Shown here in pieces: positions 1 to 12,779 of a DNA stretch of 64,000 nucleotides (within the stretch, counting starts at the first letter, position 1; each line of letters begins with the position of its first letter). A model generated the notes under the pieces. It was not told the origin of the DNA and searched no databases. It worked only from the letters and a program-made list of their open reading frames with translations. The translations under genes were made by a program, and so were the position numbers. Source of the stretch: Paracentrotus lividus (Eukaryota; Echinodermata; Echinoidea; Camarodonta; Echinidae); the NCBI GenBank assembly GCA_940671915.1, contig CALNVZ010000641.1, positions 36,430,248-36,494,247 of the forward strand. The letters run 5' to 3'.

Positions 1-639
1 TTTTTATTTAGTTTGTCGATTTACTCGGATCTTTGATCTGCGACTTCTCTCTCATTTCGACAAGACGTATCACATATAGTTTGGTTCCAGAGGATGCATT
101 TTTTATGTTCTAAATTTATCTTTTAAGAATCAATTTGTTAATAGTTAGTTTTCTTTCTATTTCCTGGATAAATTTGAGTATTTTAAAAATTTATTTTGGC
201 AAATAATACATTTCTATGATAATATATCTAGAAATATTCCATTGTGAAAATTATGAATAATAACGCTTGTGCAAAATTATTTTAATAACCTTAGACCCTG
301 GAATATTATATATGTCTGAAAAGCTCTGAATGAGAGGAATTCAAATATGCCACTTTTAAAGATGTGGCGTACACCCATACTCCTTTTTTCCTGTTTCAAA
401 GTTTGGTTTTTGTTGCCATGGTTTTCAGGTATGTTTGGTTCCATAACTTCTAATTCTTACACCCATTGCCAATTTTAAGAGCTTTTCTGAAATCCTCAGT
501 TAATTTCCTTTCAGAGAATATACATTTCTGTATAATGGGTGTAGTATTAAAAGTTTAAATAAAGATTCAAATAAAAAAGACACAATTTTCATGTTGCAAA
601 ATCATGTCACACGAAACTGGCCCAATTCAAAATGCATGG

Positions 640-840
640 CCATGACAGTTTGTTAGAGGAATTGACAAAGTGGTGTTTCAGTGTAGACCAATTGGAAATT
701 ACATGAAATTGACATTTTAGACATGATGGGAATTAGGCGAAGCACTTGGCAATTGAACCAAATGGTATTACATGTAGGATATTGTAGACATAGTGGAAAT
801 AAAGTCCATACTGGAATGAGACCATTCAGGTAGACCAAAT
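640..840. repeat. gtcta/tagac-type simple interspersed repeat
   Basis: The block contains reiterated short phrases such as tagaccaattgg, tagaccaaatgg and ttagacatgatggg, spaced roughly 20-30 bases apart. The same type of phrase recurs in intron 3 of the IP6K gene (22370-22760) and before exon 7 of the RETREG gene (52870-53035), so it is a dispersed repeat family rather than unique sequence. No coding potential is visible. Confidence 0.5.
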
Positions 841-1094
841 GGCATTTATACTCGGATCAAAGAGATACAGTTTTTACGTACTACATGTACGCCTATGTAG
901 GCTGAATGATAGGTCTAAAATTGGATGTACAGTTACAGTAATTTTTGGAAGATTTTCGTACTTATATAATTAACAGAGATCTCTTTGCTCAGAAATGTGC
1001 ATGCTTACATTCCATGTACATGTACATCTAGACATTCTACATGTAAACATCTGCCTTTCCAAATTGTCTACATGTTGGCCTGCATGTTTTACAG

Positions 1095-1129
1095 GGATAC
1101 CAGCGGGAAAGAGCCAGTTTGGACAGTTG
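1095..1129 (+). CDS. Candidate 35-nt internal exon of the first gene
   Basis: A good acceptor (tgttttacag) precedes and a good donor (gtaaataag) follows a 35-nt stretch. Read in the phase required by the terminal exon at 5734 it gives IPAGKSQFGQL, which joins in frame to DGLVDFSRHISL. The joint is phase 0. This is only a splice-site and frame argument: a 35-nt open stretch is expected by chance, and the intron would be 4.6 kb. The preceding exon would have to end in phase 1 and is either left of the window or not recognised. Confidence 0.25.
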
Positions 1130-4017
1130 GTAAATAAGTCAGAAATCATTGACGTCATAGAGAGTGATAGTCTGAATGTACAGACTTTATTTTGTCACGT
1201 GAACAAATTAAAGCCTTGATCTTAGCCTAGCTTTTCAATAATATATGTCACATTCACTTCCAGGAGCATGCACACCATGTAAAAACATAGTCTGTGGGAT
1301 AAAGAAAAATCTTGATATTCAGACTCTGTCTTATCTACAGTAGCGCGTACATGTACATTAGTTATGACTGTCTGTGTGTGAACTAAGGAGAGATGAGGTC
1401 ATCGAACTGTGAGGAGCTGTAAATATTACATTTGCAGACTTCACATACCTTGTGGTTTAGAGCCTGTATAGAGAGCATTCTTGGCTTTGACCCGACCAAC
1501 CACAGGGGTCAAGTATGTCTTTGAGAAGGTCGTGACTAGTCTAATAGTCCAGACATGTCCTTAAAATTATCCTCTAGTCCACAATAATATATTGATTTAA
1601 GATTTTACTAAATTGTGATTTCAAAATATTTCCTGCTGTAAGTAATTATGAAACCTAGTTGACATGTTAGCATGACATGTACAGTGTACATATAAAATGA
1701 CATGACAAATATTTATGGTAAAAAGATTGAACATAAAAATGCAATTGATGCAAGGTTACAGTGTACTTGTAAAGTATGTCATATACATGTGCATTAAAAA
1801 TAAAAGTCACCTTACTGTCTTATAAAAATAATAATGATATCAAATTTGCAAATGTATGCTCCATGTCTACATGTACATGTGAGCAGCCACTCTGATCACA
1901 GCACATTGTTTAAGAAGGCCTACATGTACATAAAACTGTGTCTGGGCCTCCATGTACCAGGGAATTCTCAACATCATGTGCATTACCATGTAGGCGTACA
2001 TCTACATACATGTACATGTTGTATGGGATAACGCAGAGAAATGTAGACTAGCTTATTTCTGTGGTATGGTGGGGGTGTGGCATTATGATATTTACTTACC
2101 GGTACATACATGTGGTTCCCAACCAGCAGAATTTGTGGAGGCTGTGGGAAAATGATGATATGGTCTATTAATTGGAATTTGACATGTTATGTTTAATGGC
2201 ACTGTATGATAGCCAACACTGTCTGTAGCAAAATACTGTTAAAATTTTGTATGCGAGATTGGAATGTCATCAAATGAACTTTGTTTCTGAAGAATAACCG
2301 AATTTACAATGCAGTCGTATATATTTCAGACAGATTTATAGTTACTTTTATTTTAATTTGCATCTTTTTAGTTTAATATTGTAATACCTGACAGATACAT
2401 AAAACATGTATCATACAAGCAACATACATTGTACAGTAAAGTTGCATCGTCCCAAGTATACATGTACATGTATTGTACATTTTTTTTTTTCCTACTGTGG
2501 TGATTTTTCGACATTTTGACCATTTTTGTGTCAAGTGTGTCAGTGGATTTGTAAAGGTATACATAATGTGTCATACAGTGTATATCACCATAAAGGGTAT
2601 GAAATGAACTTAATGCAAAAAGGTCATTTGAAGGTCATATGACGTTACAAGGCTCATTAATATTCTTGAAAAAATAACAAAATGCATTAAAAATGCTATT
2701 TTCAACCATTTGAAAAAGAGAATTGTCATAGGAGTACAACCAAAAAGTATGTATTTTCTGTTTCAATGTTTTTTTGGCTAACTCTGGTGAAAATAGCACG
2801 AACTTACATGTACATAGCTTTTCATATCTTTAGACTTAAAATATTCAGGTCTCAGAAATAGTCTCACAAAAGTTACTGAGCTGATGTAAAATCATGCATT
2901 TTTATTACTCACCCTCCCAGTTTTAGAAATGAAACTAAATAAGTGTTTTTTACATACATGTATTTTGTGTTGTGTATTACATTGTATGTTTCTTTTGTTT
3001 TATCAGAGAGGTTTTTTTTTAACAAAAGATGCTGCTATGCCTTGGCTACACCAATTGTTGAATGAAATAGATTGCAGGGAATTGTCCTGTGTGTTTAATA
3101 CCTGACCCATTTTTGAAAACTTGACCTTGACAGAAAACTCGAAGTTTTACGTTTGTATTAATGTTAAAATATGTCCTTACAATGTTTATTATGTATGTTA
3201 AACAGGATAAGACTATTCAAGTTTAGATCTATTTTTTAAATTCAGAGTTATGTTAACAAAGTCAAAATTTGAAAACACCATTTTTTTTTTGGGGGGGTGG
3301 TCCCGTTTGTTACCGTTGATTAGATGATCATAAATTAATTACGAATTGAGTTAATTCAACTATTTTTTATGTTTTTGTTGAAGATTCTTGGTACTTTCAA
3401 AAATATACCTAAGGATTGAGATTTCATTTAAGATTTTTCAAATAAGCCCTATTTTTGGCTCTGAATGTCCCGTTTGTTACCGTGCAAAATACATGTACAT
3501 TTTGTAGCTTGGACTTGCCCTTAGATACATATTTTTAGATACTTTCAAGATAACATACAAAGTGTGTATCCTGTACAATTTTAATGTGATTTCAAAACTG
3601 AAAGCACTTCATTGGCCTTTCTTTTTTTCTTTCTTTCTTTCATTTCTATGAATGTCTCAAAACCCTGCTTTCAACTGTATACATGTACTTGGGTCATGTG
3701 CCAACTGCCAAGCTAAAAAAATTTGAAAATGATGTACAAACTTGGAATGTTGGCAAAAGTGAAGTAGTCATGGGAACAGAATCACATGATTAGTTTATTT
3801 TGCTTACATGTCCTTTCTGGTAGAGAATATGTTTACAATTTTTATGGAAATACCCCTGATCTGAACACCAGCTTATTTATCATTCTACAGCTTGGGAGAT
3901 AACTACATGTATTATAGACCAAATCATATGGGAGCTTAATATGATTTGGTCTAATATTTTCAGTGTTTTGAATCCATGGAAAACAAGAGACAGTTTGCAG
4001 GATCACAAGGAGGCAGG

Positions 4018-4190
4018 GCCGCACAGAACGCGTTGTTAGCACTAACAGTAGCCCTGTTACAACCGGTAATCTCGCAGCGATGCATAATATTACAACAACG
4101 TAAGTTTACATCTGGGATCAACCATCCAAAATAATGTGACAGAGCCTACTGTTAGTGCTCTGTTGGCGCTAACAATGTTTCTGTGCGGCA
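4018..4190. mobile_element. Small TIR element (MITE-like)
   Basis: The two ends are inverted copies: gccgcacagaacgcgttgttagc on the left and, reversed, the sequence gctaacaatgtttctgtgcggc on the right, with a second matching stretch actgttagtgc/gcactaacagt inside. Length is about 175 bp with no ORF of note. This is the layout of a non-autonomous DNA transposon. It lies inside the presumed intron of the first gene. Confidence 0.6.
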
Positions 4191-5733
4191 TGTACAGGTC
4201 AACAAGAGAGAATTTTATGTGTGATTCTTGAAGCAAGAATAGGCTGCGATGCGAGAGAGAGGCAAGTCTTATGAAAAATAGCTTGGTCTAATAAATTTGT
4301 ACCTAAGCTGTACATGTACATGTCAGCATGATTGCACAAATTACTATGATAAAAACAGGAGATGATATGTTCTTTCTTGGTAACTAAACCCAAGCATTCT
4401 ATGATAATTATGATGATTCATTCAGAGTTGAAATAGTGCTCTCGACTCCTTCTCTGACACACAACCTGAGATCTGGGGACCAATTTGTCTCTTTTTTCCC
4501 TGAATTTGGACAGGTCAGCACTGGTGTTGATGACTAAGGGAATTTCAAGACTTGGGGGACATTGCAAATGAAGAACAATAAGGGTGTGTTCATGGTCAAA
4601 AACAAAATTATACGGGAACATGAATTATGATACAAAGAGAAAAAGCACAGGCGTATTTTATTTTAATAGAAAAGCAAAGGGTGCTTTCATGGTTACCAAT
4701 TTCTGGTATATAATATAGTAATTTACGTCTTTCAAATTTCTATTCTGAGGAACATGTAATCGTAATAAAGGTGCATTTTGAAAAATATCAGCAAAAAATT
4801 TATGACCATCATTCCCTTTAGCATTTCGAAAGCAGTTTAGCTACGTTGAGAGTGGGGCATTTAAAGACAATCCGTGTACATGTATTAATCAGCGTTAAAT
4901 TTTCGACCACGAACAGCGCACCGCTGATTGTGGTAATTTTTTGTGTTTGTAAAATTTTGCCTTATCATGATTCTTTTTCAAATTTAAAAAAAAAAGACCA
5001 TGAGCGCACCCAAGGATCTGATGGTAGACATTCATTGATGAACTTTTGAATAGAGAGGACGTATGGCTTCTGGGTACATAGATTATTGTTTTGCATACTG
5101 TGTTTACGTGTAGGTGTAGAGTGAGTACTAATGAAATAATAAATGATGGATAACATTTTATAATATGATTATCAATATCAATGCAATATTGAACACAAGG
5201 GCCCATATTCTGCACCGAAGACTGAGTTTGTATGAGTTGAAAGTTCATACAAAGCTATATTGCGAATGTTTTTTGTATGATCAATAAACAGCAGACAAAA
5301 GGATCGCACAATAGCTTTGCACATACGTGCAACTCCTGAAAACTCAATCTTGCCTCCAGAATACAGGCTACATGGACATAATACTGTACAATGTACAGAA
5401 TAGAGTGTTAATGTGTTAATTCTAAACAATGAAGTGTATCATGAGACACTGTCATTTGTTTTCTGCCATTTTTACAATTTTGCTTATTGTTTGTTTACTT
5501 GGGATAGAAAGGTAGTGTTACACAAGGAACTCATTTTTCTTTCAAATTTCATTTCAAAATTAGTAAAACACAACAACAATAAACTTGTAACAAACAAATT
5601 TTTAAATGTAGCATTGCACATTTCAATGATGAAAATGAATGGCTGAACTAGCTTATGATTTTGTAAAATTGTATTTTGACTCCTTAATCTAAATTTTGCT
5701 CTTTTTTCTCTCTTGTTTATCTTCCTATTGTAG

Positions 5734-5871
5734 GATGGATTGGTCGATTTCTCTAGGCACATCTCTCTTGATGACCAAGCACTAGCCAACGGGGAGTGGA
5801 GTGGGAAACAACTGGTTGGCGTTGCAACGTTAGGCATCCTCACAGTCGGTGCATTCTTCTTCCGCTCATGA
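5734..5871 (+). CDS. Terminal exon of a small tail-anchored-type membrane protein, family unknown
   Basis: The exon follows a clear pyrimidine-rich acceptor (cttcctattgtag). Only one frame is open, starting in phase 0 and ending in TGA at 5869-5871, giving 45 residues that begin DGLVDFSRHISLDDQALA. The last 20 residues (LVGVATLGILTVGAFFFRS region) form one hydrophobic segment followed only by Arg-Ser, which looks like a C-terminal membrane anchor of a mitochondrial or ER protein. Base composition is GC-richer than the surroundings, as for the other exons here. I do not recognise the family. Upstream exons lie at 1095-1129 (tentative) or outside the window. The antisense ORF over this exon is taken to be a shadow. 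Confidence 0.6.
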   Translation, partial: DGLVDFSRHISLDDQALANGEWSGKQLVGVATLGILTVGAFFFRS

Positions 5872-6129
5872 GGGTCTCGTTGTCCAAGATCATCCAATCT
5901 CAACTTCTCATTGGAAAGTATGGTGGATGATGGGGAGGAGATTTGGTCATCGTCATGGTAACATAATCCAGCATAGTAGTTGTATGAACAGATGGAACAG
6001 AAATGGACAAATTACTGAGGGTAGAATAAAGGATAGAATTGCTGGAATTGGAAGATGCTGATAATTCAACTGTTCATACATATGTAGTTTTCATAAGAAC
6101 ATGTATCTCAGATATTGTAAGCTATAAAG

Positions 6130-6311
6130 GTGACTTGCCAAAAGATAAAGCTTCTTACCCCTGTGTGAATATCGCATAGCAGGATTACATGCCGGATATA
6201 CCAATCCCCTATTATTCCATTGACTAGGAGGGGATTAGTACATCCGGTATAAAAATGCCACTGTTGGCCGTTTACACAGCAGGCCGTGCCTTAATCTTTT
6301 GGTAAGTCGCC
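6130..6311. mobile_element. Small TIR element (MITE-like)
   Basis: Left end ggtgacttgccaaaagata pairs with right end tcttttggtaagtcgcc; inside, gccggatataccaatcccct pairs with aggggattagtacatccggt. The whole 180 bp can fold into one hairpin with a small loop. No coding capacity. Confidence 0.65.
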
Positions 6312-6777
6312 TAATGCTGGAGATTGATCTACATGTAAGTAGCAACACCGGTTCCGAAAGCCCAATCCATGTTAAATGCCAAATTAATTTCAATCAATAT
6401 TTTCTCTTTTAATGTGTCCCTCTAATATAGTTTTGGCAAGACAATAGATTTGCTCTTCTCAACAATTGAAGAGACAAATAGGAATGAATTCTTTGAGACA
6501 TTATATTCAGAGCATGTACAAAATGTATACTGTAGGCCAAATCCCGGGTAATTACATGCGCTTTGTACCCTTAAGCAAAAGTACTTTACAGTCTATTCCT
6601 GTTATGATAGAACAAGATTGTGTTTTATAGAAGGCTGCTCTACCAATTCCAATTCTTAGCTGCATGCACACATTACTGAATGAGGTAGTGATTCATGGTG
6701 ATTCAGTACAGTGACATATAGAGAGAATTTAACAACATTGACAACATGGTGTATTTGCTTTGTCATGCAGTGGTCAC

Positions 6778-7065
6778 AACATGTAATTGCAATTGAAGAT
6801 GCTAGTACTAGATGTTCCTATGTTACATCAAATCAGTTTTGAGAAACAGAGGGTAAAAATCTAACATACAAACATCTAGTTCTAGCATCTTCACTTATTT
6901 TACATATTCAGAAAGAGTAACTCCTCCCGCATCTTTTGGTACCATTTTTGTGTGGTATGTCTTTACGCTCGGATGAAAACGACACATTGTTACATAAATG
7001 TAACAGAGGGCCAAAATGTAACATACGAACATCTAGTACTAGCATCTTCAATTACAACATGTTGT
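6778..7065. mobile_element. TIR element carrying a fragment shared with the element at 12780
   Basis: Ends are inverted copies: attgcaattgaagatgctag (about 6785) and ctagtactagcatcttcaat (about 7035-7060). A third inverted copy of the end lies at about 6865-6895. The interior, from the words catattcagaaagagtaact to aaaacgacacattg (6903-6990), is clearly related to the terminal arms of the element at 12780-13645, so the two share ancestry or one carries a piece of the other. Confidence 0.6.
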
Positions 7066-8877
7066 GACCATAGTAGCACAGTACAGAAGAATATGTGCCT
7101 CGTTGATATCTCAGTTGGCAAAACTTTCTCTCTACTATTAAAGATATCACACTGTACACATTTCATCTACAGTAATTTGGCAATGTATGAGTTTTACACG
7201 ACGAGATATTGTACACCTTGTTATGACGTTCTAACATGAGTGGACAGTAGGCTTATCTTGGATTGGGGAATCCTTGTCTGATGATGCAAGATTCAATGGG
7301 TGGTCGAGTCTGTGGTAACTGAGGAATAGTCTGTCGGCATGGCAACGAGAGGCATCCCATCTGGTGATGCATTCTCACATTTCATCTCTTACTCATCTTC
7401 CAGTCTCGCTCTAAAATGCTCTCCAATAGTCTCCAAACTACACTATCTTGCCCTTGGTATAATGTAGTATTCTTGTTCTGGGCTAGAAGTTGGACATATT
7501 AGGAAAAAAAATTCAAGTCTAAGCATGGTTTATTTCTCTTACGGCATCGCAATTCCTTTTCAAACGGATTTTCATTCCAATCAGGATGCATTGTGGTTTA
7601 CATGTAGGTATTTACTTCAAGGGAAAACCCCTTTTTGATTCCATTAAGTTTAGTGTGCATATAAGGGAGGGGAAACTGTTCCTCATCTATCGTTGAGATA
7701 AGTTGGAAAAAGTGGGGTCGAGTATCTTGATAATAGGACCAGTAGTGGACCCAGTCTGACATCACGCAATTAAAAGTATTGGCCCATGCGATTGTCCCCA
7801 GACAATTGGGCCTGCACTTTCTTTACAAATTGCGAATCTTGGATCCGCGCCTGCGAACATGAGGTACATGTACCTCTCCCCTAAAAAAAAAAGAAAGACA
7901 TTAATCCGAGCATAAATCCAACACTGGGTGAAGTTGGGGGGGGGGGGTTAGAGGAGATAGTAGTGCAGATACGTTGCATCTTGTGACCATGTGTCACTAA
8001 TAGAATCAAAGGAATTTTGGCATCATCCCAAGAAGGATTTCCAATGTGTTTTTCTTACATTTGAAACCAGATGTTGGAGACGATGTCTTTATTCTAATTC
8101 TGTGTTTGAGCTTTCATAAAAAAGTAAATAATATTTACGTAGTTAAACAAACAAATTCAGTTTAGTTTCATGTCACATGAAATCATTAGTCAATTAAAAT
8201 GAAATTCAAAAGGGAAGAAAGAGCAGCATTATCTTTGTTGCCCCCCCCCCCCAAAAAAAAAAGAACTATTTATAATTCAACCTTCAGAGCAAGCACGAAG
8301 CAATTACTATTCTGGGAGGGTGAGTTGATATTGTATTTCTCAAAAAGATTCCAATTTACCTTAGTACATGGAAAGCTTGGTGGATTAAACGGCTTTTGAA
8401 TTGTTCTGTCCACTTCCGCATTCATTATAATGTTGCCAAACCACATGATCCGGACAAGTATGGCTTGTGATCTTCGTAACCGTACATGAACTTAAATACA
8501 AATGTACTTTTTTTTTTTTTTTACATCAGAGTAATTTTGGATGTAGTCATTGGCTAGTCTTGCCTCCAGACTCAGGGAATATCTTCATCTCCCCCTACGC
8601 TTTTACTTCACATATGGTAGGAAAAATGCAAAGTGATGGTTTGCCAAAGGACGTCAAGAAACCCTGAGGAAATTCCCATTTTATTCTCTTATTTTTCAAG
8701 AATATCATAATGTGATCTGATTCAAGATGTAGAAAGTCTGTAATTACTACTCTGAATTCTAGAGAAATATTTATTTTGCAATTCTGTATTCCTGTATCTA
8801 TTTATTTTGTATGTTATTTTTGATCAAGTATTAGTTTTTTATCTCCCTCCCCTCTTTTTTTTTCTTCATGTACAGGT

Positions 8878-10172
8878 ACTGTATTCGCTGTTATTTTGGC
8901 GCGATTAATTTTTCGCGCCAAGCGGCCTCGAATGTTCACAGGTTCTTGAATTCGTGCTGTATTTTAGTGAGCACATAATTGAATGCACCCAATACATGTA
9001 TAAAAAAGCATTCTCCTATATTAGCGCGTTTTTAACCCTTTGATCGCGGGCCTGTGAAACGCGATTGTTACCCCTGTGGCGGAGCGATTTCTTGTACACC
9101 TTCAGTATTATAGAAATTTGTCATGTTTTGTGCTTTCATTACTCCTTGCATCTAACTCAGTCATTTTTATGATTTGTAGTAAATATAAACATGAAAGGGC
9201 AGACATTTTTCTATCTAACACTGCAAGGCATGTTCATCAATTCCAAATATAAGACAAGTTTTGGCAGAAGTTCCGCTTTCTTCCTTTCCAGTAGATTCAC
9301 AATCCAAAGTGCGTAATTCATGTGCAGCATGCACGGATCGATCGATAAGCCTACTGAATAGCGCTTGAAAAGAGGTCCTGTTTCTTTGAAATTATTTCTA
9401 TAACATAATGGGGTTAAAGATCATAGCGGAGGGCTTCGCACCTCTGGACAATAGCACCTTTGAATAAGCACCATTCATTAAAATCGCCGGTGTAAGTTTT
9501 AAAATAAAAGCGGGACATATAATTTATAATGCCTACTGCATTGGCATGCTTTACATTTCATTACATCATTATAGTTACAACAAAATAGTTGAAGTAAAAT
9601 GTCAGATAATCAACCCCTCTCTTTAACGTGATAAGTATAACCTAGCGAGAATCAGAAAATGACAGGCTTAATCTCCATGCAACTTATGTTATATATATAT
9701 ATCTATAATAATGAACATTGTTTTAACCCCTTAACCTTCCTATTTCTCTCTCTTCTTCTCTTTCTCAATCTTTATCTCTCGTCTTTCTCCTCTCGAGCTA
9801 GCTTTATTTGATTATTTCTTCCCCTCCGTACACGTACGCCAAAAGTTTAGATCGGGAATTTGTTTCTCATGTAAAAAATTGTGGTAATGTTGAAATGAAG
9901 TGAATTGTTCTCGATTTTTTTCCATGTAACTAGGCTATTTCTTTAATGGATATTTTTTGTCGTATTCCTCAAGAATTTAACCCCAAAAAGCTGGTGAAAA
10001 GCTGGAAAAGTTTGTCAATATATTAGGGAATAATCTCGGCTTCTGTGGAAGCCCGTCATAGCAGACTGAACACCTCGCTCGGCTTCTGTAGAAGCCCTTC
10101 GCATCCAAAGGGTTAAATTCGCGCCTGCCGATCTTCGCGCGAAATCAGTGAAAAATTAATGTACCGCGAATA
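8878..10172. mobile_element. Outer element of a nested pair, ends with gcgcga/aattttt signature
   Basis: Left end near 8878 reads actgtattcgctgttatt, ggcgcgattaatttttcgcg; the right end at about 10113-10170 carries the inverse (ttcgcgcgaaatcagtg, aaaaattaatgtaccgcgaat). The ends are diverged but their order and spacing agree. A second TIR element (9031-10116) occupies nearly all of the interior. Confidence 0.45.
9031..10116. mobile_element. Inner element of a nested pair, TIR ttaaccctttg
   Basis: The left boundary ttaaccctttgatcgcgg and the right boundary cgcatccaaagggttaa are inverted copies with TTAA at both outer ends, which suggests a TTAA target duplication. Interior is AT-rich, about 1.05 kb, and has no ORF large enough for a transposase. 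A pair of direct words (ggcttctgtggaagccc at about 10038 and ggcttctgtagaagccc at about 10081) lies near the right end. Confidence 0.5.
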
Positions 10173-12000
10173 TTTCCAATATTATATATATATAATATAT
10201 ATATTACAATATCTGATATTAATTCTTCATCCATGTTCACTTGTATGATTCTAGATGTTTTTGAATTCACCTGTTGCTTACATTTGTAAAAGTAATTAAT
10301 AGAGTTTTGAAGCCTTTAATTTTGCTGATGAAACAGTACTTCCTTATAGTCAAAGGTGGATACATGTATGTAGTTGACCAAAGCAGTAAAACTTTGTAAA
10401 TAGTGTACATATAAAGCAGGTTATATTATATATATGAATATAGAATGACAGTAAAACAGTAAATGTTTCCTTTTCTTGCCATATTTAAAGATTGATTTGT
10501 GCATGCATTCCGCAAACGATTTTCTTTGTAAATTTTTATGTACATTAATGAAAACCGTGAAGAACAAAACACTCTAGAGGTGAAATCCCCATAAATAAAT
10601 CTTAATAGTTTCCCATGAAAATCCTTTTAATAAGTCTTTAATAGTTTCCCATTTCCCAGTTTCTCCCATCTTGGAAGTTAATTGATTTTATTTTAAGCAT
10701 AAGAAATAAAGACAATGGTATTAACTATTCGGCTAGATGAATTCTTATCAAGTTGTTATTTTTATTTGTGGGGACTGACTCTTAGTGTTCTGTTTATATG
10801 TTGGTAGTTGGTTTAACTTTATTTTGAATAAATCATCTCCAAGCTACTATGGGATTTTGAAGATAAGGAGCTAAAGTACATAAGTAGAAAATATATTTTT
10901 TTTTGTTCAAATGCATTTATTAATTAATCCTGTATATACATTACAATCTTCTTAAATAGAAAAAGAAACTAACTGGATCATAAAAGATATTTACAAAGTT
11001 TTAAATACTTTTACAAACACATTTTGGTCTAGAGCTTGGCACAAAAACATGGTCTAGCCGTTCTTTTTATTTATTTAGTTTTCAAAAGTATGATCTAAAA
11101 TTGTAGATTTAGCATCAATTTGCATCTGTTGCCATATAGGTAGCTCAATCTTGAAAACATTTTATCTTCATGTTGAATAAAGAAGGAATTCAAGCAACTT
11201 TGCTTTGTTAGTCTGGATATTAAACTCAATGTTGACACTTTGTAAAAAATATATTTTCAACAAAGGCCTTGTGCCTAGTGTAACTTTGGCTGTGCCAGGA
11301 GAAGCTAAAATACAGGGCGTATGTCATAAAGTATGTAATCTTAAAATTCATACCTTGTTTTGGTATTATGACTGACAAGGTTCGATCCATGCCATTTCTT
11401 TAAGAACCCCGGATTGAATTCTCTCGTTTTTAAAACTTGGTCCAGAAATAATCTTTTGAGTTTCAAATCAAATTGAAATGTCAACCAAGATACAATGTAG
11501 ATTTGTAAAATCCTATTTTTCCTGTGAACTTATACATTGTAATTTTACAAATCTGTTTTTGATTCACTGTTGTGCATCAGCCTGTGTGTTGTAATGCAAG
11601 TGGACATAATTGTAAGACAGATGAATTAAAGAATACATGAGTATACTGTGGGTACATCATAGGACCTACAAGTGCAGTTGCATTGCTGCCAACCGGGGCC
11701 CTGCCAACCGTTCCTATTTTGGAGGATAGATTGCTAAAATTTATGGAACCTAAATCCCTCCTTTTCTGAAACATTCTGTCTAAAAGCTTACGAAATGCAC
11801 AATATTCACCATTGTCACTTGAGGGTGGTTGGTTCATCAACATCAGAATTGTCTCGTAATTGATTAATATTTTGAACAAATGCTTTTAAATAATCTGGAT
11901 ATCATATATGATGCTTCTTGTGCAGAATGCATGAAAATATATTAATTTGTCAATAAAGTACCAACCATTTTATCTCAGATATTGAGTAAGGCTTGTTATG
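10173..12000. other. Non-coding AT-rich stretch
   Basis: An AT dinucleotide microsatellite begins it (10180-10205) and another short TA run lies near 10425. No exon, RNA gene or further transposon is recognised up to the GAT microsatellite. Confidence 0.4.
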
Positions 12001-12017
12001 TCTTGTGATAATATGTC

Positions 12018-12420
12018 ATGAGAAAGAGGGATGCAAGAAGAAGTGGGATGATGAGGAGGAGAATGATGAATATGAGAATGCAAAGATTAGATGAGGATAA
12101 TGATGATGGTAGTTGTGATGATGATTATTGTGATGATGCTGATGATTGTTGTAGTGATGATGATGATGATGGTCAGGATGGGGACAATGATGTTGGTTGG
12201 GTGGGGATGCTGATGAAGATAGTGATGATGAAGATGGTGGCGGTGATGATAAGAGTCTGGAGCAGCATGGTTAGACGAAACGAAAAGGATAAATATTGAG
12301 TATGAGAATATATTAAAAATAATGGTACCGTGATGATGATGACGAAGGCGAAGATGGTGGTGATGATAATAATGGTGATTCGGCTGCCGCTGCTGCTGAT
12401 GGTGGTGGTTATAATGGGGA
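12018..12420. repeat. GAT/ATG microsatellite, first tract
   Basis: Imperfect GAT-ATG trinucleotide repeats run through about 12055-12260 and resume at 12325-12415 with a GGT-rich and a GCT-rich patch. ORFs over it (poly-Asp or poly-Met on one strand, poly-His or poly-Ile on the other) are low-complexity artefacts. A second tract of the same type lies at 13650-13860. Confidence 0.85.
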
Positions 12421-12779
12421 CAGTGGTATTGGTTGGGTGGGGATGTCCATGGAAATGACAATAAAACGGGCAATTTTCTGCCTGTAAGAGGCACCCAACG
12501 TGCACAATAAGCTAAATTGGTAAATTGTTGCATGATTAAGAATCTTCTTTTAAAATTAGCAACATAACTATTGAAATGAAGCAAATTTGAATTCATTAAA
12601 TGACAATAATATAATCCAATAGATTTAATGAGAAATTCACTATAGACTGTGGTGGTAATGATGATGTGAATGATAAAGGAGAGATCGATGAGAATAATCA
12701 ACGAGGTCGGGAGTGATGTAAAGAGTTATGAGATGGGGCATGATGAGAATTGAGAAATGATCATTGTGACAATTGATAT

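Larger units (their letters stand above)
1..5733. other. Intronic or upstream sequence of the first gene, largely non-coding
   Basis: AT-rich DNA with no long ORF. It lies upstream of the terminal exon at 5734 and is probably mostly intron of that gene. I can separate a gac/gtcta-type repeat near 640-840, a candidate 35-nt exon at 1095-1129, a small TIR element at 4018-4190, a short perfect palindrome near 3916-3953 and many TACATGTA palindromes (for example near 1015, 1870, 2010, 2457 and 4311). A perfect CRE-type TGACGTCA occurs near 1150 but no promoter can be argued from it alone. Nothing else is recognised. Confidence 0.5.
5872..8877. other. 3' flank or 3' UTR of the first gene, with small repeats
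   Basis: No exon is recognised. Part of it is probably 3' UTR of the gene ending at 5871, but no polyadenylation site can be chosen with confidence. It contains the TIR elements at 6130-6311 and 6778-7065, homopolymer runs (G near 7936, C/A near 8240) and otherwise plain AT-rich sequence. Confidence 0.4.

Noticed and set aside
4895-5248. 117-codon minus-strand ORF
   Set aside because: AT-rich intronic DNA, no recognisable domain and overlapping ORFs in three frames.
5484-5903. 139-codon minus-strand ORF over the terminal exon of the first gene
   Set aside because: The plus strand has the acceptor, the single open frame and the membrane segment; the minus-strand product has no recognisable feature and extends into AT-rich intron.
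12018-12701. Asp-rich and His/Ile-rich ORFs, including a 204-codon minus-strand ORF
   Set aside because: They are translations of a GAT/ATG microsatellite and its flank, with no domain and no splice or start support.
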